A stretch of DNA of 6,307 nucleotides from an uncultured Oscillospiraceae bacterium (GCA_905234575.1 CAJOIG010000132.1:1-6307); one strand, 5' to 3'; counted from the first letter of the stretch, positions 1 through 6,234 are shown. Notes: generated by a model from the sequence alone, not told the origin. Program-made: numbers and translations.

Positions 1-4
1 GATT

Positions 5-1261
5 TTATATCTCGTTTTTCCGATCCATCCGGCATAGATAAAACCCGTCCGTTCCGTCCAAATCCGGCCAGAACGTCTTTTCACTCGTTTTGATAAAGTC
101 GGGATGCTCCCGCAGGAAGGCGTCCGCAACGCCCTCATTCTCCCGCTCCCGCCAGGTGCAGGTGGAATACAGCAGCCGTCCGCCCGGACGCACCGCCCGG
201 CTGACGCAGGAAAGAAGCTCCGCCTGCAGCTCCGGGAGCCGGTCCAGCTCGGAAGGTTCCCGGAAGCGGATGTCCGGCTTCTTGCGGATGACGCCGAGCC
301 CGCTGCATGGCAGGTCCGCGATCACGAGGTCGAACCGCTCTGTGCCGTCGATCTCCCGGGCGTCCCCCGCGCGGCATTCGACGCAGGACAGGCCCAAACG
401 GTCCACACCGTCCATCACGAGGTTCAGCTTCGCGCCGCTGATGTCCCGCGCGAGGACGCGGCCCTCGTTTTTCATGGCGATCGCCGCGGCAAAGCTCTTG
501 CCGCCCGGCGCGGCGCAGACGTCCAATACGCTCTCCCCCGGCCGGGGATCGCCCGCCATCACGGCCATACGCGCCGCGGGGTCCTGGACATAAAACCAGC
601 CGTCACGGAAGGCGTCGGTATGCAGGAAATCGCCGCCATCCAGCAAAAGGCAACCCGGAAGCGTCGGGTGCGGCACAGCGCCGAGCGCCTGCGCGCAGGC
701 TTCGGGCGTCGCGCGAAGGGTGTTCACCTGCAGATAGACGGGCGGCTCCGCGTTATCCGCCCGCAGAACCGCTTCCGCCCCGTCATAGCCCCGTCGGCCC
801 ATGAGCTCCTCCACAAGCCAAAGCGGGTGGCTGTAAAGGATCGAAAGATATTGGGCGGTCCCCTTTCCGGGTACGGCGGGAAGCTCGTCCTTGTGCTCCA
901 TCACACGGCGCAGAACGGCGTTCATGAGCCCCGACGCCCGGGCATAGCCCAGCGACCGGCAGAGGCCGACGGACTCACTGACCGCAGCGTGGTCCGGGAC
1001 GCGATCCATGAAAAGGATCTGATACGCGCCGAGACGCAGGATGTCGCGGACCTTGGGCTCCAGCTTTCCCTTCGCGAAGGAATCCACGGTATAGTCGAGA
1101 AGCGTCCGGTTTTGCAGTACGCCGTAAAACATCCGCGAAGCCAGAGCGCCGTCCCGGGCGTCGAGGCCGTTTTTCTTCACGAGGGCCGTCATGACCTGCC
1201 GACTCCACGCGCCGTCCCTGCGAAAGCGTTCCAGCGCGTCCAGCGCTGTTTTGCGGGGCAT
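5..1261 (-). CDS. rsmB: 16S rRNA (cytosine-967-C5)-methyltransferase RsmB (Sun family)
   Basis: RsmB methylates C967 (E. coli numbering) of 16S rRNA using S-adenosylmethionine. The 418 residues are close to the E. coli (429) and B. subtilis lengths. Residues 1 to about 130 form a NusB-like RNA-binding domain, with ILRLGAYQILF at 74-84 and VPDHAAVSESV at 88-98. The methyltransferase domain has motif I VLDVCAAPGGKS at 245-256, motif IV ADLPCSGLGVIRKKPD at 315-330 with Cys319, and motif VI YSTCT at 365-369 with Cys368, the expected catalytic nucleophile. This two-cysteine arrangement is diagnostic for RNA m5C methyltransferases. The ATG follows the fmt stop by one base. The TAA stop is at 5-7, and the four bases left downstream show nothing. 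In B. subtilis the next gene is rlmN, which cannot be confirmed here. Confidence 0.96.
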   Translation of the reverse strand: MPRKTALDALERFRRDGAWSRQVMTALVKKNGLDARDGALASRMFYGVLQNRTLLDYTVDSFAKGKLEPKVRDILRLGAYQILFMDRVPDHAAVSESVGLCRSLGYARASGLMNAVLRRVMEHKDELPAVPGKGTAQYLSILYSHPLWLVEELMGRRGYDGAEAVLRADNAEPPVYLQVNTLRATPEACAQALGAVPHPTLPGCLLLDGGDFLHTDAFRDGWFYVQDPAARMAVMAGDPRPGESVLDVCAAPGGKSFAAAIAMKNEGRVLARDISGAKLNLVMDGVDRLGLSCVECRAGDAREIDGTERFDLVIADLPCSGLGVIRKKPDIRFREPSELDRLPELQAELLSCVSRAVRPGGRLLYSTCTWRERENEGVADAFLREHPDFIKTSEKTFWPDLDGTDGFYLCRMDRKNEI

Positions 1262-1262
1262 G

Positions 1263-2183
1263 TCAGTCGACCTCCATCGGATGGCCCAGCAGATAGGCCG
1301 CGGCGGTCATGCGCTTTTTTCCCGGAGCCTGCAGCTCGGTGATGCAGACCGCCTCTCCCCCGCCGCAGGCGACCTCGATGCCGCCCTTTCCGGCGGAGAG
1401 GACGCTGCCGGGCGCCTTGGCCGTGCCCCGTTCGGAACGCACCGCCGCGAACACCTTGAAGGTCTCGCCGCCGAGCTCCGCCGTGGCGCAGGGCCAGGGC
1501 TGCATGCCGTAGATATGATGAAGCACGGCATCGGCGGAACGGGTCCAGTCGATGGGTGCCTCCTCCTTCCGCAGCGGCGGCGCGTAGGTCGCCAGGGCAT
1601 GGTCCTGGGGGATGCGCGGCGCGGACCCGGCCTCAATGGCGCGGAGGGTCTTTACAAGAAGCTCCGCGCCCATGGGAGCCAGGCGGTCGAAGAGCTGGCC
1701 GCTGGTCTCCGTCGGGCAGATGGACGTTTCCGCGGTGTAGATGATGTCGCCGGCGTCCATCTCCGCGGCGAGATACATCGTGGTAACGCCGGTGGTCTTT
1801 TCCCCGTTCAGGACCGCGCGCTGGATGGGCGCGCTGCCGCGGTATTTGGGGAGCAGCGAAGCATGAACATTCACCGCGCCGTACTTCGGCAGGGCAAGGA
1901 TGTCGTCCGGCAGAATGCGACCATACGACACCACCGCAAGGATGTCCGGCGCAAACTCCTTCAGCACAGCCAGCGCCTCCCCGTCCCGCAGCTTTTCCGG
2001 CTGATAGACCGGAAGCCCCGCCGCGAGGGCCGTCTCCTTCACGGCGCAGGCCTGCAGCTTATGCCCGCGGTTTTTGGGCTTGTCCGGCTGGCAGAAGACG
2101 CCGACAACGTCAAATCTCTCGTCCAGCAGCTTTTGCAGGGAGCACGCGGCGAAATCCGGCGTACCCATGAAAACGATCCTCAT
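1263..2183 (-). CDS. fmt: Methionyl-tRNA formyltransferase
   Basis: This enzyme transfers a formyl group from 10-formyltetrahydrofolate to the methionine on initiator tRNA, making the fMet-tRNA used to start translation. The 306 residues match the usual 305-320. The N-terminal Rossmann-like domain starts RIVFMGTPDFA at 2-12. The catalytic set is present: NVHASLLPKYRGSAPI at 105-120 carries Asn105 and His107, and EMDAGDI at 141-147 carries Asp143; these correspond to E. coli N109, H111 and D147. The linker has YGMQPWPCA at 225-233, and the C-terminal OB-like tRNA-binding domain ends with LQAPGKKRM at 284-292 and LLGHP. The ATG overlaps the def stop by 4 bases; a GGGGGA stretch inside def is only a weak ribosome site, so coupling to def is likely. 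The TGA stop lies one base before the rsmB ATG. Confidence 0.97.
   Translation of the reverse strand: MRIVFMGTPDFAACSLQKLLDERFDVVGVFCQPDKPKNRGHKLQACAVKETALAAGLPVYQPEKLRDGEALAVLKEFAPDILAVVSYGRILPDDILALPKYGAVNVHASLLPKYRGSAPIQRAVLNGEKTTGVTTMYLAAEMDAGDIIYTAETSICPTETSGQLFDRLAPMGAELLVKTLRAIEAGSAPRIPQDHALATYAPPLRKEEAPIDWTRSADAVLHHIYGMQPWPCATAELGGETFKVFAAVRSERGTAKAPGSVLSAGKGGIEVACGGGEAVCITELQAPGKKRMTAAAYLLGHPMEVD
1271..1275 (-). promoter_or_regulatory. Shine-Dalgarno site of rsmB inside fmt
   Basis: The minus strand reads GGAGG, 9 bases before the rsmB ATG at 1261. It lies within the last codons of fmt. It supports the rsmB start and continuous translation from fmt into rsmB. Confidence 0.7.
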
Positions 2184-2698
2184 GCCTCGTCCCCCGACGC
2201 GTAATAGGCATCGAGCTCCTCCTCGGTCAGGATGTGGTCGCTGACCTCCAGGAAGAGCTGGCCCTCGAGGTGGGCGATCTCATGGCAGAAGGCGCGGGCC
2301 GTGAGGCCATACCCCTCCCGCTCGAAGGTCTCACCGTTGCGGTCCTGCGCCCGGACGATCACATGCTCGGGACGCTTGACCCAGCCGTAGACCCCCGGCA
2401 CGGAGAGGCAGCCCTCCGGGCCTTCCTGCTCGCCGTCGGATTCGATGATCTCGGGGTTCACGAGCTCGATGACATAGGGCTCCTCCCCCGCCTCGGCGTC
2501 GACGTTCGTCTCGAGCACGACCACCGCCCGGCGCAGGACCCCCACCTGGGGCGCGGCAAGACCCACGCCATCGGCGTCCTGCATGGTTTCCACCATGTCG
2601 TCCAGAAGGTCGTGCAGACGGGCGTTAAAGTCGGTCACGGGACGGCAGTGCTTCTGCAGGGTCTCGTCCCCTTCTTTGAGAATGTTGCGAAGAGCCAT
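2180..2698 (-). CDS. def: Peptide deformylase
   Basis: This metalloenzyme removes the formyl group from the N-terminal methionine of nascent proteins at the ribosome. The length is 172 residues. The three family motifs are visible: GVGLAAPQVG at 44-53 (conserved Gln51), EGCLSVPG at 95-102 (metal ligand Cys97) and CHEIAHLEG at 138-146 (ligands His139 and His143, catalytic Glu140). In motif 3 the usual HExDH has alanine in place of aspartate (residue 142), a departure from the common consensus, but the metal ligands and catalytic Glu are kept. The ATG has an AGGAG site 7 bases upstream. The TGA stop overlaps the fmt ATG by 4 bases (ATGA), so def and fmt, which act at the two ends of the formyl-methionine cycle, are probably translationally coupled. 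I expect an active enzyme. Confidence 0.96.
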   Translation of the reverse strand: MALRNILKEGDETLQKHCRPVTDFNARLHDLLDDMVETMQDADGVGLAAPQVGVLRRAVVVLETNVDAEAGEEPYVIELVNPEIIESDGEQEGPEGCLSVPGVYGWVKRPEHVIVRAQDRNGETFEREGYGLTARAFCHEIAHLEGQLFLEVSDHILTEEELDAYYASGDEA

Positions 2699-2705
2699 AT
2701 CGTTT

Positions 2706-2710
2706 CTCCT
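2706..2710 (-). promoter_or_regulatory. Shine-Dalgarno site of def
   Basis: The minus strand reads AGGAG, 7 bases before the def ATG at 2698. It lies in the 20-base gap after the priA stop, which is the only intergenic space of note in the window and too short for a separate terminator or promoter. Confidence 0.7.
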
Positions 2711-2718
2711 GTGGTGTT

Positions 2719-4896
2719 TCAGTCGATGGGGTCAAAGTCCGCGTACAGCGAGACGCCCCGGTAATTACGGTTGTTGTTGCAGGAAAGGAGCGTCTGTCCC
2801 ACCGCGCGCCGGATCTCCCGGCCCTCGGGACAGACGACGGTCACCCGATACCGCCAGACGCCGCCGACCTTGGCCACCGGCAGCGGCGCGGGTCCGAGGA
2901 CCTTCGCGCCGGGAAGCGCACGGATCTCCCGCCGCATCGTATCCCGTACGTCCCGGCAGCAGCGCAGGACGGCGCTCTCGTCCGTCCCCGCAGCGGTCAG
3001 GACGAATAGGTCCGCAAACGGCGGCGTTCCCGTGAGCTCCCGCAGGGCGATCTCGCCCCGGTAGAAGCTGTCGTAGTCCTGCCGCGCGGCCTGCCGGATG
3101 ATCTCGTTTTTCGGTGTAAACGTCTGGATGACGGCGCGTCCCGGCTTGGAGAAGCGGCCGCTGCGCCCGATGACCTGCGTGATGAGGGAAAACGTGCGCT
3201 CCCCCGCGCGGTAATCGCCGGCATACAGGCTCTGATCCGCCGACAGGACGCCCACGAGGGTGACGTTCTCGAAATTGAGACCCTTCGTGACCATCTGCGT
3301 GCCGACGAGGATCGGAATGCGCTGGGAGCGGAATTTTTCAAAAAGCGTCCGGTGGCTCCCCACGGGGGCGACGCTGTCCGTATCCATGCGGAGGACCTCG
3401 GTGCCGGGAAAGAGCTCGCCGAGCTCCTCCACGATTTTCTGGGTGCCCGCGCCGACGAAGGCAAATTCGCCGCCGCATTCCGGGCAGACACGGTCGAGCC
3501 GCTGGACATGCCCGCAGTAATGACAGACGAGCCGGTCTCCGACGCTGTGATAGGTCAGCGAGGCGGTGCAGTTCGGGCATTTGTAGGTGTGCCCGCAGTC
3601 CATGCAGGTGACCATCTTGCTCGCGCCGCGGCGGTTGAGGAACAGGATGGTCTGCTCGCCGCGGTCCAGGTTTTCCTGGATCTCCTCCTTCAGGATCGAG
3701 GAGATGCTGCCGTGGTTCCCGGCCTTTACCTCCTGGCGCAGATCGGCGATCCGGACCTCCGGCAGAGCCATGGCGTTGTAGCGTCCGGGCAGCCGGAAGA
3801 AGTGATACCGTCCGGTCTCGGCGTAGTACCGGGAGCAGACGTCCGGCGTGGCGCTGCCCAGAAGCAGCGTCGCCCCGCTGTGGGCACAGAGATATTTCGC
3901 GACATCCTTCGCGTGGTACCGCGGCGTGGAGTCGGATTTGTAGGTATCCTCCTGCTCCTCGTCAAGGATCACGATGCCGAGATCGGACACCGGCGCAAAG
4001 ATCGCGCTGCGGGTGCCGATGACGAGACGGGCGTCCCCGGAGCGGATGCGCTTCCACTCGTCGTACCGCTCGCCCATGGACAGGGACGAATGCAGTACGG
4101 CCACCCGGTCGCCGAAGTAACCGGAGAAGGTCTGCAGCATCTGCGGCGTGAGGGCGATCTCCGGCACCAGGAGGATCGCGGACTTTCCGGCGCGGAGCAC
4201 ATCGTCGATGAGGCGGATGTAGATCGTGGTCTTGCCGCTGCCCGTGACGCCGAACAGCAGGGCCGCCTGCGGGGTCCCGGTATCCAACAGGGCCCGGACG
4301 CCCTCGTAGGCGCGCTCCTGGTCGGCGTTCAGCGTGGGAAGAGGGCGCTCCTCGCCGCGGTCATAGTCCGGGCGGCGGTAGACCTCCTGCCGGGAGATCG
4401 AAACGAAGCCCTTTTTCTCCAACGCCTTGACCGCGTCCCGCGTGGCGCCGGTGAAATAGCAGATGTCCGCGACGGAGGCCGTGCCCAGCTCCGCGAGCAC
4501 GCGCAGGACGGCGCTCTGCCGCAGGGCACGCTTGTTCTTGTCCGCCTGGATGAGCGCTTCCGCGGGGGTGATGGTCAGCGCGACCTTCTGGATGGTCTTG
4601 TCCCCCGCCCGGCGCACAGCTTCCGCGTCGGCGATGAGGAGCCCCCGCTTCACAAGGTCCGCCAGGGACGGGCCGGGATTCTTTGCTCCGAAAAGGGATT
4701 CGATATCCGCGAGCTCACAGCGTCCGCCATGGGCGTTCACGGCGTCGAGGATGAGCCGTTCGGAGGCGGTGAAATCCGATGCGTCGGTGTCCGCGCCCTC
4801 CGCAAGGCAGTACACGGGGCTGACCCGATACCACAGTCCCGCCGGGAGCATGGCGCGCACGCCGTCCATGACCGTGCAGAAAAAGCGCTCCCGCAT
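2719..4896 (-). CDS. priA: Primosomal protein N' (replication restart helicase PriA), main body; gene interrupted by an apparent one-base deletion
   Basis: PriA reloads the replicative helicase at collapsed forks. This frame holds 725 residues from its first ATG, but PriA-like sequence continues upstream in the same frame to about 4965 (KPILDVLDDEPLLTERQL). Joined to the N-terminal fragment it makes about 810 residues, close to B. subtilis PriA. Numbering from the ATG: a winged-helix region with LWYRVSPVY at 21-29; Walker A GVTGSGKTT at 216-224; helicase motif II DEEQ at 312-315; GSATP at 347-351; eight zinc-site cysteines at 431, 434, 440, 443, 458, 461, 471 and 474; GTQMVTKGLNF at 532-542; and QVIGRSGR at 574-581. 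The helicase and zinc sites are intact. DEEQ replaces the more common DEEH. The TGA stop is followed after 20 bases by def. Without repair of the frame, a product from the 4896 ATG would lack the 3'BD domain; there is no good evidence that this ATG is a natural start. Confidence 0.93.
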   Translation of the reverse strand: MRERFFCTVMDGVRAMLPAGLWYRVSPVYCLAEGADTDASDFTASERLILDAVNAHGGRCELADIESLFGAKNPGPSLADLVKRGLLIADAEAVRRAGDKTIQKVALTITPAEALIQADKNKRALRQSAVLRVLAELGTASVADICYFTGATRDAVKALEKKGFVSISRQEVYRRPDYDRGEERPLPTLNADQERAYEGVRALLDTGTPQAALLFGVTGSGKTTIYIRLIDDVLRAGKSAILLVPEIALTPQMLQTFSGYFGDRVAVLHSSLSMGERYDEWKRIRSGDARLVIGTRSAIFAPVSDLGIVILDEEQEDTYKSDSTPRYHAKDVAKYLCAHSGATLLLGSATPDVCSRYYAETGRYHFFRLPGRYNAMALPEVRIADLRQEVKAGNHGSISSILKEEIQENLDRGEQTILFLNRRGASKMVTCMDCGHTYKCPNCTASLTYHSVGDRLVCHYCGHVQRLDRVCPECGGEFAFVGAGTQKIVEELGELFPGTEVLRMDTDSVAPVGSHRTLFEKFRSQRIPILVGTQMVTKGLNFENVTLVGVLSADQSLYAGDYRAGERTFSLITQVIGRSGRFSKPGRAVIQTFTPKNEIIRQAARQDYDSFYRGEIALRELTGTPPFADLFVLTAAGTDESAVLRCCRDVRDTMRREIRALPGAKVLGPAPLPVAKVGGVWRYRVTVVCPEGREIRRAVGQTLLSCNNNRNYRGVSLYADFDPID

Positions 4897-5150
4897 CCAG
4901 AGGGCGAGCTGGAGCTGACGCTCCGTGAGGAGGGGCTCGTCGTCCAGAACGTCCAGGATGGGCTTGAGAGCTCGCCGCCGATGGCAAGGACGATCCCCTC
5001 CCGGGGACGGCTGCCGCCGAAGGGCACCGCCACGCGCACGCCGGGACGGACGCGGCCGGCATGCTTTTCCGGCACGGCGTAGGTATAGGGCTTGTCGACC
5101 CAGTAGGTGACGCCGGATACGGCGACCCGGGCGGTCAGCGAAGGCGTCAA
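4737..5150 (-). CDS. priA: PriA N-terminal fragment (3' DNA-end-binding domain), out of frame with the rest
   Basis: This frame encodes the start of primosomal protein N'. Residues 1-62 fit the PriA 3'BD domain, which recognises the 3' end of the leading strand at stalled forks: ARVAVSGVTYWVDKPYTYAVP near 8-28, and the GVRVAVPFG strand at about 37-45 followed by EGIVLAIGGE, ending at residue 60. After about residue 62 the frame turns into Ser/Thr/Pro/Trp-rich sequence with no resemblance to PriA, and it ends at a TGA at 4737-4739. The correct continuation (KPILDVLDDEPLL) is in the neighbouring frame. The start is TTG, supported by GAGGAGGAG 10 bases upstream and by the family N-terminus. As read here, translation would give a useless 137-residue product, so either the sequence lacks a base or the gene is broken. 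Confidence 0.8.
   Translation of the reverse strand: MTPSLTARVAVSGVTYWVDKPYTYAVPEKHAGRVRPGVRVAVPFGGSRPREGIVLAIGGELSSPSWTFWTTSPSSRSVSSSSPSGCGSAFSARSWTACAPCSRRDCGIGSAPCTALRRARTPTHRISPPPNGSSSTP
4964..4970 (-). other. Apparent frameshift site in priA (one base missing)
   Basis: On the minus strand the sequence around the switch is GGCGAGCTCTCAAGCCCATC. Reading from the TTG gives G-E-L-S-S-P; dropping to the adjacent frame gives K-P-I. One added base (for example TCA-AAG or TCC-AAG) restores G-E-L-S-K-P-I-L-D-V-L, as expected in PriA. Loss of one A or one C from a short run would explain it. I see no slippery heptamer that would support programmed frameshifting. Confidence 0.8.
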
Positions 5151-5157
5151 GGCTGGA

Positions 5158-5379
5158 TCACTCCTCCTCGGAGGTGTCGGCGGAGGGCTCGGAGCTCAGG
5201 GTGAGCTTACCGGTATAGACCTCCTCGATCGCGGTGGAAACGGCCTTCTTTGTCAGGGGCTCGCCGTTCTTTTCCGCCTCGGCGGAGATGTGGCGGGCGC
5301 GCTTGGCGACCAGGTTCACAAGGGCGTAGCTGCTGCCGACCTTGTTGATGAGATCGGCTACGGGGGGATAGAGCATCAT
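5158..5379 (-). CDS. rpoZ: DNA-directed RNA polymerase omega subunit
   Basis: Omega is the small subunit that helps fold and hold the beta-prime subunit in RNA polymerase. From the start chosen here the protein is 73 residues, normal for clostridial omega. It begins MMLYPPVADLINKVGSSYAL, matching the family pattern M-L-x-P-x-x-x-L-x-x-K-x-x-S-x-Y-x-L. The diagnostic AKRARHI block is at 25-31 and the A-IEEVYTGKL helix end at about 50-59. The last ~14 residues are a low-complexity acidic tail ending in three glutamates. The reading frame is open further upstream to an ATG at 5418, but that part overlaps gmk coding sequence and does not look like omega, so it was not used. The ATG overlaps the gmk stop by 3 bases (5376-5378), suggesting coupled translation. 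The second ATG at 5376 is an alternative start. Confidence 0.93.
   Translation of the reverse strand: MMLYPPVADLINKVGSSYALVNLVAKRARHISAEAEKNGEPLTKKAVSTAIEEVYTGKLTLSSEPSADTSEEE
5161..5169 (-). promoter_or_regulatory. Shine-Dalgarno site of priA formed by the rpoZ Glu codons
   Basis: The minus strand reads GAGGAGGAG immediately before the rpoZ TGA, 10 bases before the TTG at 5150-5148. The same bases encode the three terminal glutamates of omega. The site supports the TTG start of priA. Confidence 0.6.
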
Positions 5380-5984
5380 AACAGGTTTTCTCCTTCCAGA
5401 ATATAGCTGCTGCGGCATCTCTCAGCCGTCAGGATGGCGTCGAGCTCGCGGACCGCGGTGTCGGCGTCGTCATTGATGATGATATAGCGGTATTTATGGG
5501 CCTGGGCATATTCGCGGTGGGCGGCCATGAGCCGGTCCCGGATCTTCTCCTCGGAGTCCGTACCGCGGCCGCGCAGACGGCGTTCCAGCTCCTCCATGCT
5601 CGGCGGGCACAGGAACACGCTCACGGCGTCGGGGCGCTTTTCCATGACCTGCGCCGCGCCCTGGACCTCGATGTCCAGGATGACGCTGTACCCCTCCGCG
5701 ACGTCCCGGTCCACCGGCGCAGCGGGAGTGCCGTAGGAGTTGCCCACATATTCAGCGTGCTCCAGGAAGGCGTCGAGCTTGATCATCTCCCAGAATTCCT
5801 CCTGGGTCTTGAAGTAATAGTCCTGCCCGTCGATTTCGCCCGGACGGGGCGCCCGCGTAGTGGCGGACACCGAAAAGCGCAGGTCCGTCCGGAGCTGGGA
5901 CAGTCGGGAAATGACCGTGCTCTTTCCCGCGCCGGAGGGCCCGGAGACGATGAGAAGAACTCCCTTTTTACTCCTCGCGATCAT
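5376..5984 (-). CDS. gmk: Guanylate kinase
   Basis: This cytoplasmic enzyme phosphorylates GMP to GDP using ATP and is essential for guanine nucleotide supply. The 202-residue length is typical. The P-loop GPSGAGKS is at residues 15-22. The GMP-binding block SVSATTRAPRPGE at 38-50 is followed by DGQDYYF at 52-58. The YVGNSYGTP segment at 79-87 carries the second GMP-binding tyrosine region. The LDIEVQGA block at 103-110 has the acidic residue of the Walker B-like strand, and the lid region has RLRGRGTDSEEKIRDRL at 136-152. The NDD near 171-173 matches the usual end of the core fold. The ATG start has a strong Shine-Dalgarno site 7 bases upstream, within remA, and overlaps remA by 17 bases. 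The TGA stop overlaps the rpoZ start in an ATGATG string. All key motifs are intact. Confidence 0.97.
   Translation of the reverse strand: MIARSKKGVLLIVSGPSGAGKSTVISRLSQLRTDLRFSVSATTRAPRPGEIDGQDYYFKTQEEFWEMIKLDAFLEHAEYVGNSYGTPAAPVDRDVAEGYSVILDIEVQGAAQVMEKRPDAVSVFLCPPSMEELERRLRGRGTDSEEKIRDRLMAAHREYAQAHKYRYIIINDDADTAVRELDAILTAERCRSSYILEGENLL
5390..5395 (-). promoter_or_regulatory. Shine-Dalgarno site of rpoZ inside gmk
   Basis: The minus strand reads AAGGAG, 10 bases before the first ATG of the ATGATG pair (5379). It lies in the last codons of gmk. It favours a start at 5379 over an upstream ATG at 5418, which would add 13 residues foreign to omega proteins. Confidence 0.65.
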
Positions 5985-6234
5985 GTTCGTTACCTCCTGC
6001 CGTTCCGGCGATTCGCTGGGCGACGGTCTCCGGCGCCAGCGGACATAGGATCACATGGCCGCTGTCCATGATGAGGACGGTTTTGGTCTTGCGGCCGTAA
6101 GTCGCGTCGACGAGTCTTCCGTTCTCCTTGCCCTGCGACACGATGCGTTTGATGGGGTTCGACTCCGGATCCACCGCGGCGATGATCCGTTCCGGGGAGA
6201 CATAGCTCCCGAAGCCGATGCTGATGAGCTTCAA
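5968..6234 (-). CDS. remA: Extracellular matrix/biofilm regulator RemA (DUF370 family)
   Basis: This is an 88-residue protein of the RemA/YlzA family, the usual length. In B. subtilis RemA is a small oligomeric DNA-binding activator of biofilm matrix and osmoprotection genes; in Clostridia its targets are mostly unknown. Conserved blocks are visible in order: SIGFGSYVS near residues 5-13, PESNPIKR at 23-30, LVDATYGRKT at 41-50, VLIMDSGHVIL at 53-63 and the PETVAQR end motif at 68-74. R16 and R48 line up with B. subtilis R18 and R50, which are implicated in DNA binding; K49 replaces the neighbouring arginine, a conservative change. The start is TTG, chosen because an AAGGAGG site sits 7 bases upstream and the family N-terminus begins here. 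The hydrophilic tail NEHDREE overlaps the first 17 bases of gmk. The regulatory role here is inferred from the family. Confidence 0.93.
   Translation of the reverse strand: MKLISIGFGSYVSPERIIAAVDPESNPIKRIVSQGKENGRLVDATYGRKTKTVLIMDSGHVILCPLAPETVAQRIAGTAGGNEHDREE
5992..5998 (-). promoter_or_regulatory. Shine-Dalgarno site of gmk inside remA
   Basis: The minus strand reads AGGAGGT, 7 bases before the gmk ATG at 5984. It lies within the last codons of remA (the Gly-Gly codons near its C-terminus), so ribosomes translating remA pass directly over it. It fixes the gmk start. Confidence 0.8.

Noticed and set aside
104..2204. Long plus-strand open frames opposite rsmB and fmt (412 and 337 residues)
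   Set aside because: They are shadows of well-recognised minus-strand genes, with Arg/Ala/Gly-rich composition and no domain features or ribosome sites.
2699..2718. A possible terminator or promoter in the priA-def gap
   Set aside because: The gap is 20 bases, has no hairpin with a T-run and no -35/-10 pair, and is taken up by the def ribosome site.
2962..4517. A 17-base direct repeat (GCGCAGGACGGCGCTCT) at 2962-2978 and 4501-4517 inside priA
   Set aside because: Both copies encode the same short peptide S-A-V-L-R in Ala/Leu/Arg-rich helices. In GC-rich DNA with biased codon use this is expected by chance, and the flanks are unrelated.
4950..4975. Programmed ribosomal frameshifting in priA
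   Set aside because: The switch region has no X-XXY-YYZ slippery heptamer and no obvious stop-codon stall or upstream Shine-Dalgarno-like stimulator at a suitable distance, and PriA is not known to use frameshifting. A lost base is simpler.
3352..5082. A 576-residue open frame on the plus strand, opposite priA
   Set aside because: It is antisense to recognisable PriA sequence, shows no family motif, and is the expected by-product of GC-rich coding DNA with few stop codons on the opposite strand. It also spans the frameshift site without explaining it.
5380..5418. A longer rpoZ starting at the ATG at 5418
   Set aside because: The extra 13 residues lie in gmk coding sequence and do not resemble omega proteins, whereas the ATG at 5379 has a Shine-Dalgarno site at fair spacing and the family N-terminus.
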